From an uncultured Clostridia bacterium (GTDB taxonomy: Bacteria; Bacillota; Clostridia; TANB77; CAG-508): 59,238 bases of DNA. Where the stretch lies: the NCBI GenBank assembly GCA_944393465.1, contig CALYAG010000010.1, forward strand, positions 1-59,238. Reading direction: 5' to 3'. Of the stretch, positions 8,336 to 15,389 are shown one piece after another; position 1 is the stretch's first letter; the number at the start of each line of letters is the position of its first letter. The position numbers and the translations under genes were made by a program. The notes under the pieces were generated by a model. That model saw nothing but the letters and a program-made list of their open reading frames with translations. It had not been told where the DNA came from and searched no databases.

Positions 8336-9145
8336 ATGGAAGAAATATTTGATAGATTAAAACTATTAATTGGCAAAGAAAAATTGCAAAGTCTGCATCA
8401 AAAAACAGTAGCAATATTTGGACTAGGTGGAGTTGGCTCATATATAGTTGAAGGCTTGGTACGCTCTGGCATAGGCAATTTTATAATAGTAGATAATGAT
8501 AAAGTAGATATTACTAATATAAACAGACAAATTATAGCTACAACTAAAACAATTGGAAAATATAAAGTCGATGTTGCAGAAGAAAGAATAAAAGAAATAA
8601 ATCCTAGTGCAAAAGTTACAAAGTTTGCTGAATTTGTAAGTGGAGAAAGTAAATTATACTCTGCAAGTAATAATGAAAAAGATAATAGCATAACTTTAGA
8701 GAAAAATTTTAAGGAAGAATTAAATGAGAAACTGTTTAAAACAATAATAGATGCAGACTACATTGTAGATGCCATAGATACAGTTTCAAGTAAGATTCGA
8801 ATAATCGAATTTGCAAAAGCAAATAATATACCTGTAATATCAGCATTGGGAACAGGAAATAAATTAGACCCAACTAAGCTAAAAATAGCAGATATTTATG
8901 ATACAAAAATTTGTCCTCTTGCAAAAGTAATGAGAAAAGAACTTAAAAAGAGGGATATTTCAAATTTAGATGTGGTTTATTCAGAAGAAGAACCTATAAA
9001 AATTTGTGATAATGAAGGAGAAAGCGAAAGCTCAAAAGAAAATATTGATGGTAAAAATGTAAAAAAGATTGGTAGTACAGCATTTGTACCATCAGTTGCT
9101 GGACTTCTAATATGCTATAAAATAGTGAGTGAGTTTATTAAATAA
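8336..9145 (+). CDS. tcdA: tRNA threonylcarbamoyladenosine dehydratase (ThiF/E1-like)
   Basis: An E1-like enzyme that cyclises t6A37 of tRNA to ct6A using ATP. The 269-residue product shows the ThiF Rossmann nucleotide motif FGLGGVGSY (about 27-35), the following DNDKVDITNINRQ block with conserved Asp and Arg, and the DAIDTVSSK segment. A lineage-specific charged insertion sits at about residues 98-120. The open frame reaches back into repeat A2, but ATG 8336, preceded by GAAAGGA (8318-8324), fits the family's N terminus. A bidirectional-looking terminator follows and hicB converges on it. Confidence 0.85.
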   Translation: MEEIFDRLKLLIGKEKLQSLHQKTVAIFGLGGVGSYIVEGLVRSGIGNFIIVDNDKVDITNINRQIIATTKTIGKYKVDVAEERIKEINPSAKVTKFAEFVSGESKLYSASNNEKDNSITLEKNFKEELNEKLFKTIIDADYIVDAIDTVSSKIRIIEFAKANNIPVISALGTGNKLDPTKLKIADIYDTKICPLAKVMRKELKKRDISNLDVVYSEEEPIKICDNEGESESSKENIDGKNVKKIGSTAFVPSVAGLLICYKIVSEFIK

Positions 9146-9150
9146 TAGAG

Positions 9151-9178
9151 AAAGCCTCAGATTCAAATGAGGCATTTC
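9151..9178 (+). terminator. Terminator between converging tcdA and hicB
   Basis: GCCTCA (9154-9159) pairs with TGAGGC (9168-9173), extended by GAAA/TTTC, followed by CTTTTTTATTTTTT. It could serve both convergent genes. Confidence 0.7.
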
Positions 9179-9182
9179 TTTT

Positions 9183-9593
9183 TTATTTTTTTATTTCATC
9201 TTTAATATCTAATTTATCTTTTAAAGCTTCTTGTAAAACTTGAGAAAAATTTATTCCTTCATTTTCTGCCATAGTATTTAACCAACTAGGAATAGAAAGA
9301 GTCTTCTTAATAGATTTTTTTTCATATTTTTTCTTATGTTCATCCATATTGATGCTAATAAAAGACATAACTTGATTAGGTCTTAACTTTATTTCAGATA
9401 AATCAGTAGAAGGTTCAGGATAGGTATCTAAGTCCTCTAAGTATAGCCCCATAGCCTCTTTTGCGTGTTCCATTGCTTCTGCTAAAGTACTTCCGTCTGA
9501 AAAACAACCTTCCAAATCAATGAATTGAACCCAGTAAGAATCGCCTTCTTTAGTTATTACTGCAGGATAAGATAAATAAACATTTTTTTTCAT
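9183..9593 (-). CDS. hicB: HicB-family antitoxin
   Basis: The antitoxin of a HicAB type II toxin-antitoxin pair; HicB binds the HicA mRNA interferase and represses the operon. The 136-residue product has the partially degraded RNase H-like HicB fold at the N terminus (AVITKEGDSYWVQFIDLEGC at 11-30, then the DG..LAEAMEHAKEAM helix) and a C-terminal ribbon-helix-helix-like DNA-binding part (KSIKKTLSIPSWLNTMAENE, about 94-113). It lies 40 nt downstream of the broken hicA on the same strand, the usual toxin-antitoxin order. The reading frame is intact although the toxin is not. Confidence 0.87.
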   Translation of the reverse strand: MKKNVYLSYPAVITKEGDSYWVQFIDLEGCFSDGSTLAEAMEHAKEAMGLYLEDLDTYPEPSTDLSEIKLRPNQVMSFISINMDEHKKKYEKKSIKKTLSIPSWLNTMAENEGINFSQVLQEALKDKLDIKDEIKK

Positions 9594-9633
9594 AAATTTA
9601 TTATATGCTAAATAAATATGATTATCAGAAGGG

Positions 9634-9820
9634 CTATTTTAGCCCTGTCTGTTTAAGTATCGCAATTAGTAAGCCTTTAGGCATATCCCTATTATGCATA
9701 GGAACTACCACATCTTCATATCCGAGATTTTCTGAGTTTTAGATGAGAGCCTTCTTGATTAATAGGGACCCATCCATTTTTCTTTAAAAGCCTAACTAAT
9801 TGTTTGGGAGTCATATTCAT
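9634..9820 (-). pseudogene. hicA: hicA toxin gene inactivated by a frameshift
   Basis: Reading the - strand from ATG 9820 (or 9814) gives MTPKQLVRLLKKNGWVPINQ and then EGSHLKLRKS, which is the HicA dsRBD-like fold with the catalytic His in GSH. The frame then hits a stop. One base earlier or later, near 9722-9728, the rest of HicA continues as GYEDVVVPMHNRDMPKGLLI and ends in AILKQTGLK at 9634. So a single-base indel splits the toxin. An AGGAGG site lies just upstream (9832-9837). A sequencing error is possible, but the antitoxin frame is clean. Confidence 0.8.
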
Positions 9821-9844
9821 AAAGCATTTTGACCTCCTAAAATT

Positions 9845-9874
9845 ATTATATTACAATACGTAACGTGTTGTCAA
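9845..9874 (-). promoter_or_regulatory. hicAB promoter with palindromic operator in the spacer
   Basis: On the - strand TTGACA (9874-9869) and TATAAT (9850-9845) are 18 bp apart. Positions 9853-9871 form a 19-bp near-perfect palindrome (ACAATACGTAACGTGTTGT) that fills the spacer and overlaps the -35 box. This is the expected layout for autorepression by HicB's DNA-binding domain; binding itself is inferred. Confidence 0.65.
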
Positions 9875-9924
9875 TGCATTTTTTATATTATTTGTAAATT
9901 AAAAAATATTTATTCATTATAGCC

Positions 9925-9953
9925 TTGTATCTTAAAAATGCTTTTGATATAAT
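9925..9953 (+). promoter_or_regulatory. Probable promoter of the hydCBA operon
   Basis: TTGTAT (9925-9930) and TATAAT (9948-9953) with 17-bp spacing, about 70 bp before the hydC start. Confidence 0.55.
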
Positions 9954-10021
9954 AACCACATAGGATAAGAAAACAAATATTTGACCGACTTTATGAATAT
10001 ATTTTGCAAGGAGGAAAGCTC

Positions 10022-10504
10022 ATGTGCGAATGTGTAGATAATAAAATTAAAGAAGAAATGAAAGAAATCTTAGAACAATACAAAGTAGATAAAGAAAACT
10101 TAATTCCAATATTAAATGATGTTCAAGTAAAATATGGCTATATTCCAAAAATAGCTCAATTTGAAATTTCAAAATATTTAGATATTCCAATGGCAGAAAT
10201 TTATGGAGTAATAACATTTTATTCAAGATTTACATTAGAGCCCAAAGGAAAATATAACATCTCAGTTTGCTTAGGAACAGCTTGTTTTGTAAAGGGTTCA
10301 CAATCAATACTGGACAGACTAAAAGATAGGTTAAAAATAGAAGAAGGCAAGACAACGGCAGATGGCAAATTTTCAATTGATACAACAAGATGTGTAGGAG
10401 CATGCGGAATAGCACCAGTATTTACAGTAAATAATGAAGTTTATGGTCATGCTACTGTAAAGAAGCTTGACGAAGTAATAGATGAACTAGAAAAAAAGAA
10501 TTAA
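10022..10504 (+). CDS. hydC: NuoE/HydC-like [2Fe-2S] subunit of NAD-dependent hydrogenase
   Basis: The small thioredoxin-like electron-transfer subunit of the electron-bifurcating [FeFe]-hydrogenase. It has 160 residues. A helical N-terminal segment (YIPKIAQFEISKYLDIPMAE) is followed by the thioredoxin-like domain whose four cysteines ligate a [2Fe-2S] cluster: two in CLGTACFVKG and two in TTRCVGACGIAP. An in-frame ATG six codons upstream lies before the AGGAGG site, so ATG 10022 (7 nt after AGGAGG) is the likely start. It is first in the order hydC-hydB-hydA. Confidence 0.88.
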   Translation: MCECVDNKIKEEMKEILEQYKVDKENLIPILNDVQVKYGYIPKIAQFEISKYLDIPMAEIYGVITFYSRFTLEPKGKYNISVCLGTACFVKGSQSILDRLKDRLKIEEGKTTADGKFSIDTTRCVGACGIAPVFTVNNEVYGHATVKKLDEVIDELEKKN

Positions 10505-10510
10505 TTAAAA

Positions 10511-10552
10511 AATTGCGTTTTGGTGTCGTTCTACGATGGAGACTGAGCAAAA
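10511..10552 (-). other. Possible shortened family C element, C4
   Basis: The + strand sequence AATTGCGTTTTGGTGTCGTT (10511-10530) is nearly the reverse complement of the 3' end of copy C3, including the AACGAC block. GCGTTTTG pairs with CAAAATGT (about 10548-10555). The CCGGAG and GAGGA apical blocks are missing, so this is a truncated or decayed copy. Confidence 0.45.
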
Positions 10553-10570
10553 TGTAAAATATTCAAAAAT

Positions 10571-10632
10571 TTTACGATTGGGGACGGACCTAAAACGAAA
10601 ATTTTCGAAAAAGGACCGTCCCCAACTGAAAA
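10571..10632. repeat. Family A inverted repeat, copy A3
   Basis: A left arm (GATTGGGGACGGACCTAAAA...) and an inverted right arm (AAGGACCGTCCCCAACTGAA) meet around a CGAAAATTTTCG centre. It lies 18 bp before the hydB start region, inside the hydrogenase operon. Confidence 0.8.
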
Positions 10633-10650
10633 AATTAAAAGGAGGTACCA

Positions 10651-12507
10651 TTGAAGACTTTAGAAGAAATAAATAAATTAAGAGCGGAAAAAAGAAAAGA
10701 ATTAGATCTAAGAAAAAACACAGCTGCTGATACAAGAGAAAAGCATATATTAGTATGCCAAGGTACTGGGTGCACATCTTCAAAATCAGCAGGCATTTTA
10801 GAAAACTTTAAGAGACTTATTAAAGAAAAAAATATACCAAATGTAAGAGTAATTAAAACAGGTTGCTTTGGCTTATGCGCAAAAGGTCCAATAGTTATTA
10901 TTAGACCAGAAGATACTTTTTATGCAATGGTTAAACCAGAGGATTGTGAAGAAATAATAGATTCTCACATACTAAATGGCAAAGTAGTTGATAGGTTGCT
11001 TTGCAAGGATATTGATGGTACAAAAGTTCAAAGATTGGATGACTTGAATTTTTATAAAAAGCAAAAAAGAATTGCACTTAAAAATTGTGGTGTAATTAAC
11101 CCAGAAGATATAGATGAATACATAGCTTTTGATGGATATAGAGCATTACAAAGAGTTCTTCTTGAAATGGAGCCTGATGAAGTAATAGATATTGTTACAA
11201 AATCTGGTCTAAGAGGAAGAGGCGGAGCTGGTTTTCCTACAGGTAAAAAATGGAGAAGCACAGCTGACTCAAAAGGCGATGTAAAATATGTTGTGTGCAA
11301 TGCTGATGAAGGTGACCCGGGAGCTTTTATGGATAGAAGTATACTAGAAGGAGACCCTCATGCAGTGCTAGAGGCTATGGAAATAGCAGGATTTGCAATA
11401 GGAGCTGAAAAAGGCTTTATATATGTTAGAGCTGAATATCCTATAGCAGTTCAAAGATTAAAAATTGCAATAGACCAAGCAAGAGATTATGGCTTACTTG
11501 GCAAAAATATATTTGGTACAAATTTTTCTTTTGATATTGAAATAAGACTAGGAGCAGGAGCTTTTGTATGTGGTGAAGAAACAGCACTTCTAGAGTCAAT
11601 TGAAGGAAAAAGAGGTCAGCCAAGAGTAAAACCACCATATCCTGCTACATCAGGTTTATGGGGTAAGCCAACATTAATTAATAATGTTGAAACTTATGCA
11701 AATATTGCTCAAATAATTTTAAAAGGACCTGAATGGTTTTCTTCTATAGGAACAGCAAATTCAAAAGGAACAAAAGTATTTGCACTTGGTGGAAACGTAA
11801 ATAATATTGGACTAGTTGAAGTTCCAATGGGAACTACATTAAGAGAAATAGTTTATGATATTGGTGGTGGAATTCCAAATGGAAGAGAATTTAAAGCCGC
11901 CCAAACAGGAGGACCTTCTGGAGGATGTATTCCAAGAGAACATTTAGACACACCTATAGATTATGAATCTTTAAAAGAAATTGGCTCAATGATGGGCTCT
12001 GGTGGACTTATTGTAATGGATGATACAAAATGTATGGTCTGCTTAGCAAAATTTTATTTACAGTTTACTGTAAGTGAAAGTTGTGGTAAATGTACTCCTT
12101 GTAGAATTGGTACAAAAAGAATGCTTGAAATACTTGAAAGATTATGCAGTGGCGAAGGCGAGGAGTATGATATTTATAGACTTGAAAAGCTTGCTGTAAA
12201 TATTCAAAAATCAAGCATTTGTGGCTTAGGTCAATGTGCACCAAACCCTGTTATAAGTACACTAAAGTATTTTAGAGATGAGTTTAGACAACATGCAATA
12301 GAAAAAGAATGTAAAGCGATGGAATGTAAAGCTTTAGCAAAAATACAAATTGATGAAGAAAAATGCAAGGCTTGTGGATTATGTCAAAAGAGTTGCCCAG
12401 TTCATGCCATAGAGGGAGAAGGCAGAGAAAAGAGGGTAATAAATCAGGATAAGTGTATTAAGTGTGGAACATGCATTAAAGTCTGCCCATTCCACGCAAT
12501 TGGCTAA
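10651..12507 (+). CDS. hydB: NuoF/HydB-like flavoprotein subunit of NAD-dependent hydrogenase
   Basis: The FMN- and NAD(H)-binding subunit where electrons are split or joined between NADH and ferredoxin. The 618-residue product starts with a TTG codon 6 nt after AAAAGGAGG. Domains: N-terminal thioredoxin-like [2Fe-2S] part (CQGTGCTSSKS, then CFGLCAKGP), the FMN/NADH domain (GLRGRGGAGFPTGKKW, about 188-203), an SLBB segment, the iron-sulfur bundle SCGKCTPCR, and two C-terminal [4Fe-4S] ferredoxin motifs (CKACGLCQKSCP and CIKCGTCIKVCP). The extra ferredoxin domains are typical of HydB rather than respiratory NuoF. Repeats separate it from hydC and hydA. Confidence 0.93.
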   Translation: MKTLEEINKLRAEKRKELDLRKNTAADTREKHILVCQGTGCTSSKSAGILENFKRLIKEKNIPNVRVIKTGCFGLCAKGPIVIIRPEDTFYAMVKPEDCEEIIDSHILNGKVVDRLLCKDIDGTKVQRLDDLNFYKKQKRIALKNCGVINPEDIDEYIAFDGYRALQRVLLEMEPDEVIDIVTKSGLRGRGGAGFPTGKKWRSTADSKGDVKYVVCNADEGDPGAFMDRSILEGDPHAVLEAMEIAGFAIGAEKGFIYVRAEYPIAVQRLKIAIDQARDYGLLGKNIFGTNFSFDIEIRLGAGAFVCGEETALLESIEGKRGQPRVKPPYPATSGLWGKPTLINNVETYANIAQIILKGPEWFSSIGTANSKGTKVFALGGNVNNIGLVEVPMGTTLREIVYDIGGGIPNGREFKAAQTGGPSGGCIPREHLDTPIDYESLKEIGSMMGSGGLIVMDDTKCMVCLAKFYLQFTVSESCGKCTPCRIGTKRMLEILERLCSGEGEEYDIYRLEKLAVNIQKSSICGLGQCAPNPVISTLKYFRDEFRQHAIEKECKAMECKALAKIQIDEEKCKACGLCQKSCPVHAIEGEGREKRVINQDKCIKCGTCIKVCPFHAIG

Positions 12508-12630
12508 ATTTGAAAGATAAACGGCGTATTGCGTCGTTAAATTCCAAAATAAAATCCTCAACGTGCAGAAAAGCACGCCTCCGGTTTTATTTTGAAATTT
12601 GCCTAGCACTACTTGTTTCTCTTTCAAATT
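12507..12630 (-). other. Family C structured element, copy C1
   Basis: A 124-nt hairpin, read on the - strand. Outer arms AATTTGAAAGA (12507-12517) and TCTTTCAAATT (12620-12630) are perfect complements. Going inward on the - strand: GTAGTGC, TAGGC, an A/T stem, CCGGAG, a GCGTGC-TTTTCT-GCACGT hairpin, TGAGGA, the stem's partner, AACGAC, GCAATAC. The unpaired blocks match copies C2 and C3. It starts on the last base of the hydB stop codon. Confidence 0.75.
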
Positions 12631-12682
12631 ACAAAAATTCTAGGTTAGCAAATTTGAATATTAAAATAGTGATGAAATAGAA

Positions 12683-12805
12683 GAATCAATCAAAAGCAAG
12701 AATTACTAGGCAAAAATTAGTAAAAAACCGGAGTCGTACTTAGGTGTACGTCGAGGATTTTTTATCTAATTTTTAACGACGTAATTCGTAGCTTTTCATT
12801 GATTC
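12683..12805 (+). other. Family C structured element, copy C2
   Basis: A 123-nt hairpin in opposite orientation to C1. GAATCAAT (12683-12690) pairs with ATTGATTC (12798-12805), AAAAGC with GCTTTT, and GAATTAC with GTAATTC. Then come TAGGC, an AAAAATTAG/CTAATTTTT stem, CCGGAG, a GTAC-capped hairpin, CGAGGA and AACGAC. It ends about 6 nt before the hydA ribosome site. The rest of the hydB-hydA gap (12631-12682) shows nothing notable. Confidence 0.75.
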
Positions 12806-12824
12806 AAGTATGGAGGAAAATTAA

Positions 12825-14567
12825 ATGGTAAACCTAAAAATCGATGATAAAAAAGTCTGCGTGCCAGAAGGCACAACAATACTAGAAGCAGCAAGACAAG
12901 CAGGAATAGACATACCAACATTATGCTTTTTAAAAGACATAAATGAAGTGGGCGATTGCAGAATGTGTATTGTAGAGGTTGAAGGCAGAAAAGGCTTTGC
13001 AACTTCATGCATTCAAACAGTAGAAGAGGGTATGGTAGTTCACACACATACACAAAATGTGTTAGAAGCAAGACATGTTATACTAGACTTAATAATTTCT
13101 AATCACGATAAAGATTGCTTAACATGTACTCGCTCAGGTAATTGCGAATTGCAAGACTTAGCAATTAAGTTCAACGTGCTTGATATAGAATTTCCAGGAG
13201 AAAAAACTGTGCATAAAAGAGATGACAAATCTCCAGCTATAGTAAGAGATTTTAATAAATGCATTTTATGCAGAAGATGTGTTGCTACTTGTAAAAAAAT
13301 ACAGCAAATTGGCTCTATAGACTGTATAAATAGAGGTTTTGAATCATGCATTTCAACAACCTATGACCATAGCCTAAATGATGTAGATTGCACTTACTGT
13401 GGTCAATGTATTGAATCTTGCCCTACAGGTGCACTTCATGAAAAAGAAAATATAAATGATGTGTGGGCTAAGTTAAAAGATCCGGATACATATGTAGTTG
13501 TGCAAACAGCTCCATCAATAAGAGTTGCACTTGGTGAAGAATTTGGAATGGAAATTGGCACAAATGTTACAGGCAAAATGATTGCTGCGCTAAAAAGATT
13601 GGGATTTGATAAAGTATTTGATACAAATACAGGTGCAGATTTTACAATAATGGAAGAGGCAACAGAACTTGTAAAAAGACTAAGAAATAATGATAATTTG
13701 CCTATGACAACATCTTGTTGCCCAGCTTGGGTAAAATATACAGAAATGTTTTATCCAGAAAACATTCCTCATTTATCTAGTTGCAAATCTCCACATCAAA
13801 TGTTAGGGGCAGTTATAAAATCATATTTCGCAGATAAAAATCATATAGACCCAAGCAAAATATATGTTGTATCTGTAATGCCATGCATTGCAAAAAAATA
13901 TGAAAGACAGCGTGAAGAGCTTAAAGTAAATGGTATATCGGATGTTGATGCAGTTATTACAACAAGAGAACTTGCAAGAATGATAAAACAAGCAAATATA
14001 GATTTTCCTAAACTTGAAGATGAAGAATTTGATAACCCAATGGGAGAAGCAACAGGTGCAGGAGCTATATTTGGAACAACTGGTGGAGTTATGGAGGCAG
14101 CGTTACGTGCAGCTTATGAGCTTATTACTGGTGAAGAAATACAAAATGTTGAATTTGAGCAGGTTAGAGGTGCAAAAGGAATTAAAAAGGCAACAGTACA
14201 AATGGGAGATAAAGAAGTAAGAGTTGCTGTTGCACACGGACTTGGAAATGCTAAAAAAATAATGGAAGAAATTAAGAGCGGAAAGGCAGATTATCAATTT
14301 GTTGAGGTTATGGCTTGCCCAGGCGGATGCATAATGGGTGGAGGTCAACCTATTAAAAATTCTAAAACTCGTGCTACTGTAGATGTTAGAAGAAAAAGAG
14401 CAGAGGCAATGTATAGCATAGATGAAAGAAGTACAATAAGAAAATCTCAAGATAACCCAATTCTAAAAGCTATTTACAAAGAATATATTGGTCAGCCAGG
14501 CGAGCATAGAGCACACGAACTTTTACATACACATTATGAGAAGAAAGAAAAATATAATATATTTTAG
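12825..14567 (+). CDS. hydA: [FeFe]-hydrogenase catalytic subunit
   Basis: Makes or uses H2 at the H-cluster. The 580-residue product has, in order, a plant-ferredoxin-like [2Fe-2S] domain (CFLKDINEVGDCRMC, then a further Cys near 62), a His-Cys3 [4Fe-4S] site (HDKDCLTCTRSGNC), two [4Fe-4S] clusters (CILCRRCVATC, CTYCGQCIESCP), and the three H-cluster signatures: TSCCPAW (296-302), MPCIAKKYE (352-360) and ACPGGCIMGGGQP (497-509). The ligands are probably Cys299, Cys354, Cys498 and Cys502, with Cys298 in the proton path. The size and layout match CpI-type (M3) enzymes. It completes a cytoplasmic HydABC, probably coupling NADH and reduced ferredoxin oxidation to H2. Confidence 0.95.
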   Translation: MVNLKIDDKKVCVPEGTTILEAARQAGIDIPTLCFLKDINEVGDCRMCIVEVEGRKGFATSCIQTVEEGMVVHTHTQNVLEARHVILDLIISNHDKDCLTCTRSGNCELQDLAIKFNVLDIEFPGEKTVHKRDDKSPAIVRDFNKCILCRRCVATCKKIQQIGSIDCINRGFESCISTTYDHSLNDVDCTYCGQCIESCPTGALHEKENINDVWAKLKDPDTYVVVQTAPSIRVALGEEFGMEIGTNVTGKMIAALKRLGFDKVFDTNTGADFTIMEEATELVKRLRNNDNLPMTTSCCPAWVKYTEMFYPENIPHLSSCKSPHQMLGAVIKSYFADKNHIDPSKIYVVSVMPCIAKKYERQREELKVNGISDVDAVITTRELARMIKQANIDFPKLEDEEFDNPMGEATGAGAIFGTTGGVMEAALRAAYELITGEEIQNVEFEQVRGAKGIKKATVQMGDKEVRVAVAHGLGNAKKIMEEIKSGKADYQFVEVMACPGGCIMGGGQPIKNSKTRATVDVRRKRAEAMYSIDERSTIRKSQDNPILKAIYKEYIGQPGEHRAHELLHTHYEKKEKYNIF

Positions 14568-14621
14568 ATTGGTGCAATAATTGTAAAATTTAACCAAGTA
14601 AAAATATGTAAACATAGAGGT

Positions 14622-14675
14622 AAAACTATGCTTTTTAGACGAATTTAAAATTGTCTAATTGGCATAGTTTTTTGT
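14622..14675 (+). terminator. Terminator of the hyd operon
   Basis: AAAACTATGC (14622-14631) pairs with GCATAGTTTT (14662-14671), followed by TTTG. An inner TTAGAC/GTCTAA stem lengthens the hairpin. Confidence 0.75.
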
Positions 14676-14685
14676 GTTTAAAAAG

Positions 14686-14831
14686 ATTTTCTGTCGCGGA
14701 CGTGTCTTAAATTGAGAATATTTTCCGTAGGGGACGGTCCTAAAATGAAAATCTAATGATTTTCATTTTAGGACCGTCCCCAGAGGAAAATGTTTAAGAT
14801 TTTTATTTTTGTTACGTCCCCAGAGGGAAAT
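14686..14831. repeat. Family A nested inverted repeat, copy A4
   Basis: The core stem pairs 14727-14752 (GGGGACGGTCC then TAAAATGAAAAT) with 14758-14781 (ATTTTCATTTTAGGACCGTC...). Outside it are more degraded outer arms: GCGGACGTGTCTTAAATTGA on the left and GTTACGTCCCCAGAGGGAAA on the right. This looks like one element inserted inside an older one. Confidence 0.8.
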
Positions 14832-14869
14832 CAAATAAAACTATAACAAATGAAAGGAAAAATTTAATT

Positions 14870-15128
14870 ATGAATTTAAAAGAAACAAATTTAAAGAAAA
14901 ACAAAATTACAATCAAAAAATTGAAAAAGCAAGTAAAACGGAATTACACTTATAGCGTTAGTCGTAACTATTATTGTTTTACTAATTTTAGCAGGCATAG
15001 CACTTAACCTAACAATTGGGCAAAATGGCATATTTAGTAGAGCAGAAAAGGCAGCTAACACGTGGAGAAATGCAGAAGCAAATGAGCAACTAGCTTTAGG
15101 AGAATTAGGAAACTGGATAGCTAACTAG
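14870..15128 (+). pseudogene. Frameshifted prepilin-like gene
   Basis: From ATG 14870 the frame gives a basic leader (MNLKETNLKKNKITIKKLKK), then runs out of frame near 14935-14941. In the next frame it continues as GITLIALVVTIIVLLILAGI, then ALNLTIGQNGIFSRAEKAAN and a short helical tail ending at TAG 15126-15128. This is the class III-like prepilin signature common in clostridia, with Ala in place of Glu at position 5 of the mature helix. A one-base shift separates leader and helix. A GAAAGGA site precedes the ATG. It sits at the edge of a decayed island, so real inactivation is more likely than a sequencing error. Confidence 0.7.
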
Positions 15129-15212
15129 TTTCCAGTGTCTGTTCGTAACGGCTACGGTCCGGACAACGACAGCAACGACCACTTCGGGTTTCGCACAGCT
15201 TTATACTTGTAG
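15129..15212 (+). pseudogene. Remnant resembling a C-type-lectin variable region of a DGR target
   Basis: Directly after the amber codon ending the prepilin remnant, and in the same frame, the sequence reads FPVSVRNGYGPDNDSNDHFG then FRTALYL and a stop (15210-15212). The GFR.AL ending after a run of AAC, GAC, TAC and CAC codons is what is seen at the C terminus of diversity-generating retroelement target proteins, and this strip is far more GC-rich than its surroundings. No reverse transcriptase, accessory avd gene or second template repeat was seen in this window, so it is an orphan fragment. A formylglycine-generating-enzyme-like C terminus is the alternative. Confidence 0.5.
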
Positions 15213-15389
15213 ATACTTTCAGCTAAAGCCGCTAAACTAGTCATAGTTGGCTAAAGCAGTGGGAATGCTCTTAGGTTGAACATTGACAAGAACTTTACGA
15301 GAGCTTGTCAAGAATACTGTGTAAATTTTTTTCTTAATTAATTAATTTTTATATAAAGTGATGTAGTAAAACTATGTCACTTTATATTT
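15213..15389. other. Non-coding remnant with two hairpins
   Basis: No gene. TTGACAAG (15283-15290) pairs with CTTGTCAA (15304-15311), and TATAAAGTGA (15352-15361) pairs with TCACTTTATA (15377-15386), the latter followed by a short T-rich tail. GCTAAAGC occurs twice (near 15217 and 15250). In DGRs a hairpin often follows the variable region, but here this may be chance. Confidence 0.4.

Noticed and set aside
12507..12805. C1 and C2 as simple terminators of hydB
   Set aside because: The elements have conserved unpaired blocks, opposite orientations and no terminal T run; C2 ends just before the hydA ribosome site.
14014..14220. 68-residue frame inside hydA
   Set aside because: It is an out-of-frame shadow of a strongly conserved coding region.
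15129..15212. Complete diversity-generating retroelement
   Set aside because: No reverse transcriptase, accessory protein or second (template) repeat is visible in the window; only a variable-region-like strip remains.
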